Origin: JAFDWR01 sp038216655
Lineage (GTDB): Bacteria; Armatimonadota; Fimbriimonadia; Fimbriimonadales; Fimbriimonadaceae
Assembly (NCBI GenBank): GCA_038216655.1
Contig: JBBQPZ010000021.1
Span: 4,403-68,402 of the forward strand
Direction of reading: 5' to 3'
DNA length: 64,000 nucleotides
Shown here: one piece after another, positions 54,904 to 62,862 of the stretch
Layout of the letters: each line of letters begins with the position of its first letter
Numbering within the stretch: the stretch's first letter is position 1
Notes under the pieces: generated by a model
The model's database searches: none
Told to the model about the DNA's origin: nothing
What the model saw: the letters and a program-made list of their open reading frames with translations, nothing else
Translations under genes and position numbers: made by a program

Positions 54904-54945
54904 CTTTTGGCATCGCCAGCCTTCTGCCAAAAGTCTGCCCTTTTT
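54904..54945 (+). promoter_or_regulatory. Hairpin plus T-run in the moaD leader
   Basis: CTTTTGGCA (54904-54912) pairs with TGCCAAAAG (54925-54933), a perfect nine-base stem with 12-base loop, then a TTTTT run at 54941. It ends ten bases before the moaD start. It could be the deoB terminator or a leader attenuator; the T-run is not directly at the stem. Confidence 0.45.
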
Positions 54946-54955
54946 GAGAGAACTA

Positions 54956-55201
54956 GTGCCAATTACTTTGACGATTCGCTACTTTGCTGCGCTAAGAGAG
55001 CAGCGCGGGCTTTCTTTCGAGTCGATCTCGACGGACGCGGCGACTCCCGCCGACTTGTTCCGGCAATTGGTCGTCTCTCATGGATTAACGTTAGATCCGG
55101 CTCTCGTTCGCGCCTCGGTCAATGGGGCTTTCGTCGAAATGGACCAAGCTCTCGAGGGGGGAGACGAGGTCGTGTTCATCCCTCCAGTGGCGGGGGGCTG
55201 A
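54956..55201 (+). CDS. moaD: Molybdopterin synthase small subunit
   Basis: From GTG 54956 the product (81 residues) is a ubiquitin-fold sulfur carrier: PITLTIRYFAALREQRGL, ASVNGAFVEMDQALEGGDE, VVFIPPVAGG. The terminal GG receives sulfur for molybdopterin synthesis. The last base of its stop codon is the first base of the next gene's ATG. GAGAG five bases before GTG is a weak ribosome-binding site. Confidence 0.92.
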   Translation: MPITLTIRYFAALREQRGLSFESISTDAATPADLFRQLVVSHGLTLDPALVRASVNGAFVEMDQALEGGDEVVFIPPVAGG

Positions 55202-56631
55202 TGTTTCGCGTTCAGACTTCGCCAATTTCTGAACCGCTCTTGACGGGCCACCCCGCCTCGGGCGCAACGGCAAGTTTTGTGGGCACCGTGCGCGACTTGA
55301 ATGAGGGCCGCGATGTTGAGCGGCTTGAGTACGAGGCCTACGAGCCCCTCGCTTCGACCGAAGGAGCGAAGATCCTTGCCGAGGCGATGGATCGCTTCGG
55401 TCTTCTTGGTGCCGCTTGCGTCCACCGCGTGGGGATGCTTGAAATTGGCGACGTCGCGATCCGCGCGGAGGCGCAGGCGCGACACCGCCACGAAGCCTTT
55501 CTTGCGTGTGAGTACATCGTGGACGAGGTTAAACGCCGGGTTCCGATCTGGAAGAAGGAGCACTACATTGACGGAGCCTCCGATTGGATCAACGCGGGTG
55601 GGGCCGCGGATGCGGCCGCGCAGGAGCACGATTTCTACCGCCGCCAGATGCGACTTCCTTCGTTTGGCGATGAGGGTCAAGCCAAGTTGCGTGCGGCACG
55701 GGTTCTTGTTGTAGGTGCCGGGGGCTTGGGTTGCCCGGCGTTGGTGTATCTTGCCGCCGCGGGCGTTGGTCATATTACGTTGGTCGATTCGGATCGGATC
55801 GAGGCGAGCAATTTGCATCGTCAGCCTCTCTTCGTCTACGTTGACCGCGGCCGGCCCAAGGCCGAGGTTGCGGCGGAGCGGTTGCGGGCTCAGAATCCGT
55901 TCGTCCAGGTTCAAGCTCAAGTTGACCGGGTCACGCCCGTGAACGTTGGGGTGTTGTTCCGAGAAGCCGATTTGGTGCTTGACTGCACCGACAACTTCGC
56001 CACCAAGTTCCTGCTTAGTGATGCTGCGATCCTCTATCGAAAGCCGGTAATCCAGGCGAGCCTGTACCAGTTTGAGGGTCAGATGTTTGTGATCGAGCCC
56101 GGGGGCCCCTGTCTACGTTGCCTCTGGCCCGAGACCCCCGCCTCCGACTGCGTCGGATCCTGCGCCGAGGTCGGTGTGCTTGGTTCGGTCGCGGGTGTTC
56201 TTGGGGCGATGCAGGCGCACGAGGCCCTTCGTCGGCTGCTTGGTCATCCCGAGGCGCTCAAGGGCGAGTTACTCACCTTCGACCTGACCACCTTTGAAAC
56301 TCACGGACTAATAGTCACCCGGAATCCGGCTTGTCCCGCTTGCGGCTCGTCGGCCAGCGTCGTTTTGGAAGAGAACTACGAGGTCGAACCGACTGCCGAC
56401 CTCAGCTTCTACACTCTGGTCGACATCCGGGAGCCCGACGAAAGTGCCGTCCAGCCTTGCCTCGGCGCCCGACTGCTTCCGCTCTCGACGTTCGGACTGA
56501 GCGATCTGCCGGAAGGAGAAATCCTGCTGGTCTGCCAAGTCGGGATCCGAAGCCTTGACCTCGCCATTCGTCTGCGAAAGCAAGGCATCCAAAGGGTGCA
56601 CTCGCTCCGCGGGGGGGTCGAGGCTCTCTAG
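55201..56631 (+). CDS. MoaE-MoeB-rhodanese three-domain fusion
   Basis: The 476-residue protein joins three molybdopterin functions. Residues 1-140 are MoaE (ATASFVGTVRDLNEG; RRVPIWKKEHY with Lys 118/119). Residues 142-395 are a MoeB/ThiF adenylating domain: RQMRLPSFGDEGQAKL, nucleotide loop VVGAGGLGCPA, SNLHRQPLF, zinc Cys 304, 307, 378, 381 and a Cys 317/321 region before EVGVLG. Residues 400-476 are rhodanese (TLVDIREPDES; active Cys 445 in LLVCQVGIRS). MoaE transfers sulfur from MoaD to the precursor, MoeB activates MoaD, and rhodanese may supply the sulfur. Genes usually separate are thus one polypeptide, directly after moaD. Confidence 0.9.
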   Translation: MFRVQTSPISEPLLTGHPASGATASFVGTVRDLNEGRDVERLEYEAYEPLASTEGAKILAEAMDRFGLLGAACVHRVGMLEIGDVAIRAEAQARHRHEAFLACEYIVDEVKRRVPIWKKEHYIDGASDWINAGGAADAAAQEHDFYRRQMRLPSFGDEGQAKLRAARVLVVGAGGLGCPALVYLAAAGVGHITLVDSDRIEASNLHRQPLFVYVDRGRPKAEVAAERLRAQNPFVQVQAQVDRVTPVNVGVLFREADLVLDCTDNFATKFLLSDAAILYRKPVIQASLYQFEGQMFVIEPGGPCLRCLWPETPASDCVGSCAEVGVLGSVAGVLGAMQAHEALRRLLGHPEALKGELLTFDLTTFETHGLIVTRNPACPACGSSASVVLEENYEVEPTADLSFYTLVDIREPDESAVQPCLGARLLPLSTFGLSDLPEGEILLVCQVGIRSLDLAIRLRKQGIQRVHSLRGGVEAL

Positions 56632-56640
56632 GCTGCTATC

Positions 56641-56668
56641 TGGAACCGCTGACGCTACTGTCGGCGGG
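56641..56668 (-). repeat. GCCGACAGGAGTGTCGGC element, copy 2 (reverse)
   Basis: Read on the reverse strand as CGCCGACAGTAGCGTCAGCG followed by GTTCCA; a diverged copy facing the next one. Confidence 0.55.
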
Positions 56669-56750
56669 CATTGGAGTCGTCTCCTAGCTTCAGATTCAGA
56701 CCAACCTAATGCGGTCCACGAGGTACCGCTGATTCGCCAATTCCGATGTC

Positions 56751-56780
56751 CGCCGACAGGAGTGTCAGCGGTCCCAGTTA
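56751..56780 (+). repeat. GCCGACAGGAGTGTCGGC element, copy 3
   Basis: CGCCGACAGGAGTGTCAGCG followed by GTCCCAGTTA. With the reverse copy at 56641 it forms a 140-base inverted pair between two convergent genes. Confidence 0.75.
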
Positions 56781-56799
56781 TCCTCCTCCAACTCGGTGC

Positions 56800-58533
56800 C
56801 TAGTGATCGAACTTCCAGCTTGACTGGAAGTCCTTCGTCAATGGCTGGTGGGTCAGGGTCGCCCTAACCATCTCGACGGGCATCTCGTTCTCGTGCAGGA
56901 TTGCGTCGTGGAACGCGCGGTTGGTCATCTTTCCGCTGTCCACTAACTCGTGGTGCAATGCCCGGAACTGCAGGCCGCCGATCATATAGGCCAGCTGATA
57001 CAGTGGTTCGTAGTCGCCTGCGAAGGAGCGCCGGACTTCGCCTTCGGCATTGGCGCGTTCGTGCCCGACCTTGGCCACCAGCATGTCCACGCATTGCTCC
57101 GGCGTCAATTCGCCGAGGTGGAACTTCAAAGAGAACATGATCCGGACGCAGCGGTGCATGCGCCAGAACAGCATGCCGATCTTCTCCTCCGGCTTGGAGG
57201 CAAAGCCGAGATCCCAGAGCTGCATCTCCCAATAGAGCGCCCAGCCTTCGATCCAGAACGGTGTGCCGAACATCTCGCGGTATGGCTTGTAGCGCGACAG
57301 CATGTGGAACTGGAGGTGGTGCCCCGGGATCAGCTCGTGCTGAACCGTCGCGCGCGAGAAGAAGCGGTTGTTGCCGCGCATGCTCATCATTTTCTGGTCG
57401 TGGGTCATCGTGTTGGTCGGATACGAGACCAGGATGTCGTCGCCGCCGAGGAAGAACGGCGAGACGAGTTGTCGCGCGGGGGACATCATCTCCATCTTCC
57501 AGCTCTCTTTGGCGAGTTCGGGCACGGTCACCAGGTCGTGATCTTCGAGGAACTTGATCGCCTCAAGGGCGAGGCCCTTGATCATCTCGGGCTGCTGGCC
57601 GGGCTCGACGTGGAGGTCCTTCACGTACTCGAGGGCTTTCTTCCAGTCGTCGCCGTAACCGAGTTGATTCGACGCCTTCTTCATCTCGGCTTCGCACCAC
57701 GCGTACTCTCGATCCGCGATTTTGAGTAGCTCTTCGGGCGTGTAGGGGATCATCGCGAACTTCAGCGCGGAAACCAAGCCGTCACGGCCGATCGGTTTGC
57801 CGATGATCGCGTTCTCGTCGTCCTTCTTGACCCCGACGATCTTCTCTTTCAGCACGCCGAAGTAGGCGTCGAGCTCGGTGTCGAGCGCCTTGTAGGGTTC
57901 TCCGACCCACCAGGTGAACAGGGGATCGTAGCCGTTGTAGAAGTCGAACCAGTGCTTGAGCAGTCCCTTCAGGTGCCGGACTTCGTTGGCTGCCGCGTTA
58001 CCTTCGAACTTGCTTGCTTTGAGCTTCTCGCCGACCTGGGCCTTGAGCGCGTCGATTTCCTTGGTCAGCGCGTTCAGATCCCGGGCGATGTGCTCGGGGT
58101 TGATCGTCTCCATCCGCACGCGCGCCTCTTCCAGGTCGGTGATTTTGGTGTAGAAGGGCACCAGCTTCTCGTAGCCGGCGTGGTCGGCTTCGTCGAGCCG
58201 GAGCTGGTCCAGGTTCTTGTCGAGGTAGTTGCGGAACAGGACGTAATCGACCTGGGCGTCGGCGGTGAGCGTGGCGAAGGAAAGCTTGTTGAGTTCCTTG
58301 AGCGCGTTCGAAACCAGCGTTTTCAACTTCGCCCGACGGGTCGGGGAGAACCGAATCGCATAGATCCGGGTCGTGTTGTCTTCATCAGCCCGGAACGCCT
58401 CTAGGACGGGCCGGAGTTCGGATTCTCCTCGGACGATCTGGGCAAAGGCGGAGGGATGGGGGGACGGCTTGGGCATGGCGGCAGGTTGGGTGAGGAAGGC
58501 AAGGGCAAAGACGAGGGCGGTCACGATTCTCAC
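56800..58533 (-). CDS. DUF885-family exported metallopeptidase-like protein
   Basis: The product, 577 residues from GTG 58533 (GAGAGG seven bases upstream), has a signal segment (RIVTALVFALAFLTQPAA) and the long helical DUF885 domain. The zinc motif QHELIPGHHLQ (near residue 399) and the later GWALYWEMQL segment supply the metal ligands and catalytic Glu expected for this family, which resembles thimet-type metallopeptidases. Helical pairs such as VRMETINPEHIARDLNALT precede it. A frame open to 58605 would add 24 residues without a signal-like start. Substrate is unknown. Confidence 0.85.
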   Translation of the reverse strand: MRIVTALVFALAFLTQPAAMPKPSPHPSAFAQIVRGESELRPVLEAFRADEDNTTRIYAIRFSPTRRAKLKTLVSNALKELNKLSFATLTADAQVDYVLFRNYLDKNLDQLRLDEADHAGYEKLVPFYTKITDLEEARVRMETINPEHIARDLNALTKEIDALKAQVGEKLKASKFEGNAAANEVRHLKGLLKHWFDFYNGYDPLFTWWVGEPYKALDTELDAYFGVLKEKIVGVKKDDENAIIGKPIGRDGLVSALKFAMIPYTPEELLKIADREYAWCEAEMKKASNQLGYGDDWKKALEYVKDLHVEPGQQPEMIKGLALEAIKFLEDHDLVTVPELAKESWKMEMMSPARQLVSPFFLGGDDILVSYPTNTMTHDQKMMSMRGNNRFFSRATVQHELIPGHHLQFHMLSRYKPYREMFGTPFWIEGWALYWEMQLWDLGFASKPEEKIGMLFWRMHRCVRIMFSLKFHLGELTPEQCVDMLVAKVGHERANAEGEVRRSFAGDYEPLYQLAYMIGGLQFRALHHELVDSGKMTNRAFHDAILHENEMPVEMVRATLTHQPLTKDFQSSWKFDH

Positions 58534-58632
58534 GACGATACCTCTCACGCTTCTGCTAGAAAGCAATTTAGTCCGCGGATGCTTCAAGCCAGACGAAGAG
58601 CCCAAAGCGCCCTCTCATTGCCTCTGAGAAGT

Positions 58633-59007
58633 TCAAGTCCAAGTCTCAGGCGGGTCATTCAGCCGATTCCGGTAATTCCGAATGATCGTTTCGACGACAC
58701 CATCGAGGTTCGACAGCACTTCGGAATTCCAAAATCTAAGGACCTGAAACCCCTGAGATTCCAACCAATCCTGCCGCTTCGCATCCGGATCTACCTGAAA
58801 CGCGTGGACGTCGCCATCAAGCTCGACGACCAGCCGCATCGAGGCACAAAGGAAATCGACAGTGTATGGTCCCAAGGGCACCTGACGCCGAAACTTCAAA
58901 CCCGCGAGCGTCCGCGCCCGCAACGTCTGCCCAAGCACCGTCCCTGCCTCGGTCGCCTTGCGGCGCAAGGTGCGAGCCAACTTGGTCTTCTTCTCAACCT
59001 CGGCCAA
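58633..59007 (-). CDS. DUF559 (Vsr-like nuclease fold) protein
   Basis: The 124-residue product has the DUF559 pattern: RTLRRKATEAGTVLGQTLRA, LKFRRQVPLGPYTVDFLC, LVVELDGDVHAF, and FQVLRFWNSEVL with a C-terminal helix. The fold is a small restriction-endonuclease type; catalytic Asp/Glu are in YTVDF and VVELDG. Role unknown. It starts at TTG 59007, four bases after the GH16 stop, with GAGGTGAGG before it. Confidence 0.85.
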   Translation of the reverse strand: MAEVEKKTKLARTLRRKATEAGTVLGQTLRARTLAGLKFRRQVPLGPYTVDFLCASMRLVVELDGDVHAFQVDPDAKRQDWLESQGFQVLRFWNSEVLSNLDGVVETIIRNYRNRLNDPPETWT

Positions 59008-59010
59008 TCC

Positions 59011-59781
59011 TCACCTCTGCTGGTAAACCCGAACCCAATCCACCTCGAACCGACGCGGGAAGGTCAAGGGCGTTGGATCCCCTCCCGCGGCCCCGATCGC
59101 CAAGTTCATCAGGATGAAATGCGGCTGATGGAACGGGTTCGTCCCGTCCGGGTTGATCGTCTTCGACAAATCCGTCTCGTTCAGTAACTGTCCGTCCTGA
59201 TAAAGCCGAATCCAATCGGCGTCCCAATCCATCCGCCAGACGTGCCACTTCTCCGCCCAATTCGGATCTTTCTCGGTGAAGGTCGTCATTGGCGTCGGCA
59301 CGGTATGCCAGGTCCCGTTTCCCCAGGCCAGGTTCGCGTGCATTGTCCGCTGATAGAACTCCATCAGGTCGATTTCGCCGTTCAAGGGCCAAGGTCCGTA
59401 ACCCAGGAACCAGATCGCGGGCCAAAGCCCTTGTTGCAGATCGATCTTTGCTCGGAACTCGAACCGCCCGTACAGCCAATCATGGAGATGTCGCGTCTCG
59501 ACCGCGGCCGACGTGTAGTCCGCCTGCTTCCGATTGAGCTTCCAGTCTGGGCTGGCGGATTGATACGGCGGGTTCCAAATATGTTCACGCCGCCCTTCGA
59601 TCACCAAGTGTCCTTTCTCAACGAACGCGTTCGGCTCTTGGTACCACTGCAACTCCTTGTTCCGAACAAACCCCTTCTCAAACACCCACTTCTCCGGATC
59701 GGGAGGCCCGGGCCTGTTGAACTCATCGGACCAGACAAGCTTCCAATGGGGAGCGGCCAGAGCGAGGAGGGCGAGGATCAT
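59011..59781 (-). CDS. Glycoside hydrolase family 16 enzyme
   Basis: The 256-residue product has a short signal-like start (LALLALAAPHW), the GH16 beginning KLVWSDEFNRPGPPDPEKW, and the catalytic motif GEIDLMEF (Glu 136, Asp 138, Glu 141), with WPAIWFLG before and YQDGQLL after. GH16 enzymes cleave beta-1,3/1,4-glucans, laminarin or related glycans. The start is set at ATG 59781; a TTG at 59787 gives two more residues. It precedes the DUF559 gene on one transcript. Confidence 0.92.
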   Translation of the reverse strand: MILALLALAAPHWKLVWSDEFNRPGPPDPEKWVFEKGFVRNKELQWYQEPNAFVEKGHLVIEGRREHIWNPPYQSASPDWKLNRKQADYTSAAVETRHLHDWLYGRFEFRAKIDLQQGLWPAIWFLGYGPWPLNGEIDLMEFYQRTMHANLAWGNGTWHTVPTPMTTFTEKDPNWAEKWHVWRMDWDADWIRLYQDGQLLNETDLSKTINPDGTNPFHQPHFILMNLAIGAAGGDPTPLTFPRRFEVDWVRVYQQR

Positions 59782-60112
59782 GTTCAAACTCTACCGCCCC
59801 GACCTTACAACCCTCACCCGGGCGCTACATCCCTTCGAGATCAACTCTGGCCGTATTCCGTCGGTAGTGGAGGGACTTGCTGGCGCGTTCGATGTCGGTC
59901 GACTGACCCCTCATACCGCCGCAAGCCCGGCCCGCGAGTGGTGGCTCGGATGGCACGGCTAGCCGCGACGGGTTCCGCGTGAAGGGATGGGCAACGTGCG
60001 GCGGCAGACCGTGGCACCCGGGATTGTTCGAACGCCGAGAACCCGGAGCCTCCATCCCCCAGCCCCTTCCTCCTCCCGGCACGATCATCCGGCAAGAGGA
60101 AGGGGAGCCGGC
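59782..60112. other. Gene-free stretch ending in a hairpin element
   Basis: No gene supported. It contains the third CCCCTTCCTC/GAGGAAGGGG hairpin and its conserved flank (GCCTCCATCCCCCAG), which also precedes copy 2. Confidence 0.6.
60063..60105. repeat. CCCCTTCCTC/GAGGAAGGGG hairpin element, copy 3
   Basis: Perfect ten-base stem around CTCCCGGCACGATCATCCGG; differs from copy 2 at one base across 43. Located at the 3' end of the CNB-domain gene (stop at 60113). Confidence 0.8.
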
Positions 60113-60580
60113 TTACAATGCGTTAGTCCAGGAGTCGGAGGCTTTGTCCATGAGGGCGACCATCTTTTCGTCGGCGTCGCGCAGGCGGCCGCAGAGGACT
60201 CGGGAGAGGTTCGCGAGGACCATGAAACCCATGTCACGGTCGGTGTTCATCTTGGCGCGCAGTTCTTTCGCGTCGAAGACGGCGGCGCGGACAAAGCCTA
60301 CGGTGACGGCGTCCGCGGTGCGGGGGCGGGCGTCGATGAGGGAGATTTCGCCGATCACGCTGCCGGGGCCGATCTCAGCGAGTTTGTCGCCTTCGGGCCC
60401 GAGGATGTTGATGCGGCCTTCGAGGATCACGAAAAGGTCACTGCCGGTATCGCCGCGGCGGATCATGCACGCACCCGGGTCGAAGCCGCGGTGGGTGGCG
60501 AGCTCGGAGACGCTGGCGAGCTGGTCGTCGGTCAGGCCGCTGGCGAGGTAGGTGGAGCGAAGGGCTTCGAGGGTCTGCAC
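60113..60580 (-). CDS. Cyclic nucleotide-binding domain protein
   Basis: The 155-residue product is a single CNB domain: GLTDDQLASVSELA, CMIRRGDTGSDLFVILEGRI, and the phosphate-binding cassette GEISLIDARPRTADAVT, where the Glu and Arg that bind cAMP/cGMP ribose-phosphate are present. No DNA-binding or kinase domain is attached. It is a candidate cAMP receptor; the edema-factor-like domain encoded at 11050 would make the same ligand, though the two genes are far apart and a link is speculation. Start is GTG 60580. Confidence 0.88.
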   Translation of the reverse strand: MQTLEALRSTYLASGLTDDQLASVSELATHRGFDPGACMIRRGDTGSDLFVILEGRINILGPEGDKLAEIGPGSVIGEISLIDARPRTADAVTVGFVRAAVFDAKELRAKMNTDRDMGFMVLANLSRVLCGRLRDADEKMVALMDKASDSWTNAL

Positions 60581-60625
60581 TTTGGCATTATCGCAGAGTC
60601 GTCGGGAAGTTGCGAGGGGGATCGT

Positions 60626-60655
60626 GATTCGTTATTGGTGATTCGTTATTGGTGG
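60626..60655. repeat. GATTCGTTATTGGT repeat
   Basis: Two copies of GTGATTCGTTATTGGT in tandem. On the reverse strand it reads CACCAATAACGAATCACC, sharing GAATCACCAATAAC with the insertion inside sufB. Confidence 0.7.
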
Positions 60656-60951
60656 AGGTCCTTTTAAAAACTCCCGGAGACAATCTTGGGCACTGCTTTG
60701 GACGGTCATCTGCGTTGTTGGGTTTGTCATTCGGTACTGACGCCCTGTTATTCGGGCGAAAATGACCGTTTTTGAATCTGTTGTCATTCTGTCTTTCGTC
60801 ATTTGCACGTCTGCACATCACTGATTTCTAGGGTCTGCGAGCTGATGATGAAGGACTCCCTCTTAGGGTCCGCGTCGTCATCTCTCTATTGGTTGGTTCA
60901 CTTGCGTTCCGTTGTTCTCTTTGTCTTTACTTGTTATCAAGACGCTATGAA

Positions 60952-61006
60952 GTCAACCAACTTTCTTGGAGACACAGGTTGGAAAACCTGCGCTACCACA
61001 GTTTGG
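60952..61006 (+). repeat. CAGGTT-GGAA-AACCTG element, copy
   Basis: GTCAACCAACTTTCTTGGAG followed by ACACAGGTTGGAAAACCTGC, close to the copy at 32131-32184. Confidence 0.75.
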
Positions 61007-61015
61007 GCGGCGATT

Positions 61016-61055
61016 GGCCCCCTCCTAGCCTCCCCCCGGAGCCAGGGGAGGGGCC
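61016..61055. repeat. GGCCCCCTCC...GGGGAGGGGCC hairpin
   Basis: Inverted repeat of the same kind as 43246-43290. Confidence 0.6.
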
Positions 61056-61117
61056 GGAACGGTCCTTGCCCGGAGCGGGCGCTTCATCGGAACCTACGGG
61101 AGTGGATTGCGCGTTTC

Positions 61118-61147
61118 TGCCGACAAGAGTGTCGGCGCTCCCAGTTA
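61118..61147 (+). repeat. GCCGACAGGAGTGTCGGC element, copy 4
   Basis: GCCGACAAGAGTGTCGGC followed by GCTCCCAGTTA, about 40 bases before the csaA start. Confidence 0.75.
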
Positions 61148-61187
61148 GGATGGCTCCGGTGTCAAACTGTCGGGGGAGTTGGAAGCG

Positions 61188-61517
61188 ATGATCGAGTGGG
61201 CGGACTTTGAGAAGGTCGAGATTCGGGCGGGGACGGTGGTTCGGGCGGAGGCGTTTCCCGAGGCTCGCAAGCCGGCGATCAAGCTGTGGGTGGATTTCGG
61301 CGAGGTGGGGGTTAGGCAGTCTTCCGCCCAACTCACGGTGCTCTACACTCCCGAGGCGCTGATCGGCAAGCGCGTGATCGGGGTGCTCAACTTCGCGCCC
61401 AAGCGGATCGCGGGGTTCATGTCGGAGTGTCTGGTGACAGGGTTTGAGAATGGTCCGGGCGTGGTCGTGCTTGCAACACCCGACTCGGAAGTCCCCAACG
61501 GAGCGAGGTTGTTCTGA
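61188..61517 (+). CDS. csaA: CsaA-type tRNA-binding-domain chaperone
   Basis: The 109-residue product is a stand-alone tRNA-binding (OB-fold) domain: start MIEWADFEKVEIRAGTV, KLWVDFGEVGVRQSSAQLT, FAPKRIAGFMSECLVTGF, ending VPNGARLF. CsaA proteins are dimeric and bind tRNA and export substrates. ATG 61188 has GGGGGAG nine bases upstream; the TTG at 61179 would lie inside that site. A glycosyltransferase gene begins 24 bases later. Confidence 0.9.
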   Translation: MIEWADFEKVEIRAGTVVRAEAFPEARKPAIKLWVDFGEVGVRQSSAQLTVLYTPEALIGKRVIGVLNFAPKRIAGFMSECLVTGFENGPGVVVLATPDSEVPNGARLF

Positions 61518-61540
61518 CGCGCGAACGCTGGCTGAAGGCT

Positions 61541-62764
61541 TTGATGGTGCTGACCGGGCTGTCGGTTGGGTTGGGGATCGCGCTGCGGTTCTACAACCTC
61601 TCGTTCCCGGGCAAGCCGATTTTCGACGAGGTGTACTTCCCTCTCTTCGCAAAGAATTACCTTCACGGCAAGACGTTCTTCGACGTGCATCCGCCGCTGG
61701 GCAAGTTCATTATCGCGATCGGGCTGGCGATATTTGGGGACGACAAGATTGGTTGGCGCATCATCCCGGCGCTGTTCGGGGTTGGGCTGATCGTCATGAT
61801 GCCCATGCTGTATCGGCGGCTGTTCAAGGAGAACGTCGGCGCGCTGGTGGTGGCGGGGTTCTTTGCGCTGGACGGGCTGTTTATCTGCTACTCTCGCGCT
61901 GGGCTGATGGACGGGATTCTGTTCGCCGCGATCTTCGCGTGCGTGTATTTGGCGTCAAAGATCGGGAATTCGAAGGTGGCGGGGTTGTGGACAGCGATCG
62001 CGCTGGGCGCGGCGGTGTCGATCAAGTGGACCGCTCTGGCCACGGTTGTGCCGATGATCTGGTACGCGTGGGAAGCGAAGCGGCTGAAGCCGTTCTTGCT
62101 CTGGCTTCCGTTGGCGGGGATCCTTTATTTCGGGGTGGTCGTGCTGGGGCAGGTGGCGATCGGGACGGCGCATCCGGTTTGGGCGGCGTGGCATTGGCAC
62201 AAGGAGTCGTTCGACTATCAGGCTTCTTTGACCGCGACCCATCACTACGGCTCGCTTTGGATTTCGTGGCCAGTGGAGTGGCGGACGGTTCTGTTCCTGT
62301 ACGACAAGCAGCCGGACGGGACGATGCACGTCATGACGACGTTGGCGAACCCGCTTGTGCTGTGGGGCAGCACGCTGACCGTGCTCGGGACGACGTTGTG
62401 GTTCCTGTGGTCGGGGATGCGGACGGTCTGGTTCCGTTTCAAGGGTGTCCAGGAGGAAGTTTGGATGTTCCGGCACCCGGTCTTCCCTCTTCTGCTGGGT
62501 TACTATTCGGCCTGGCTCCCGTTTGCTCCGGTGCATCGGGTGATGTTCTTCTATCACTACATGCCGGCGTACGGGTTCGCGTTGTTGCTCACGGCTTACT
62601 GGATCGGGCGACTCGCACAGCGCTCGATGAAGGCGGCCTTCGTGCTGTGCGCTTTGGCGGTGTTGATGGCGTGGTACGAGATGCCGTTCGCGCTGGGGTA
62701 TCCGGCGCTCACCCGACAGCAGATCGACATGCGGCTGATCAATCGGAACTGGGTTTATTACTGA
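61541..62764 (+). CDS. GT39-type protein O-mannosyltransferase-like membrane protein
   Basis: The 407-residue product has about nine membrane helices and the PMT/ArnT fold signs: FDEVYFPLFAKNYLHGKTFF (catalytic Asp-Glu in the first outer loop) and HPPLGKFIIAIG, then ALDGLFICYSRAGLMDG. The C-terminal YHYMPAYGFALLL resembles bacterial PMT proteins, which use polyprenyl-phosphate-mannose. It likely glycosylates exported proteins. Start at TTG 61541 or the adjacent ATG 61544; the frame is also open upstream toward the csaA stop. Confidence 0.88.
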   Translation: MMVLTGLSVGLGIALRFYNLSFPGKPIFDEVYFPLFAKNYLHGKTFFDVHPPLGKFIIAIGLAIFGDDKIGWRIIPALFGVGLIVMMPMLYRRLFKENVGALVVAGFFALDGLFICYSRAGLMDGILFAAIFACVYLASKIGNSKVAGLWTAIALGAAVSIKWTALATVVPMIWYAWEAKRLKPFLLWLPLAGILYFGVVVLGQVAIGTAHPVWAAWHWHKESFDYQASLTATHHYGSLWISWPVEWRTVLFLYDKQPDGTMHVMTTLANPLVLWGSTLTVLGTTLWFLWSGMRTVWFRFKGVQEEVWMFRHPVFPLLLGYYSAWLPFAPVHRVMFFYHYMPAYGFALLLTAYWIGRLAQRSMKAAFVLCALAVLMAWYEMPFALGYPALTRQQIDMRLINRNWVYY

Positions 62765-62766
62765 CG

Positions 62767-62850
62767 GATTTCGCTATTCGCTATTCGCTATTCGTGGTGT
62801 AGCCGCCGTGATGTCCGGTTCGAATTAACGAATAGCGAATCGCCAATAAC
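62767..62850. repeat. GATTCGCTATTCG repeats
   Basis: Three tandem TTCGCTATTCGC-like units, then an inverse version (AACGAATAGCGAATCGCCAA) 40 bases on. Same loose family as 38651 and 60626. Confidence 0.65.
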
Positions 62851-62862
62851 GTCCTCCGGAGC

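Larger units (their letters stand above)
60581..61187. other. Gene-free stretch with several repeat elements
   Basis: No supported gene. It holds the GATTCGTTATTGGT simple repeat (60626-60655), an AT-richer part (60700-60950) likely to hold promoters, a CAGGTTGG element (60952-61006), a GGCCCCCTCC hairpin (61016-61055) and a GCCGACA element (61118-61147). Confidence 0.6.

Noticed and set aside
54729..54955. Molybdenum-cofactor riboswitch before moaD
   Set aside because: The leader has a hairpin but lacks the conserved sequence pattern of the Moco RNA motif as far as I can see.
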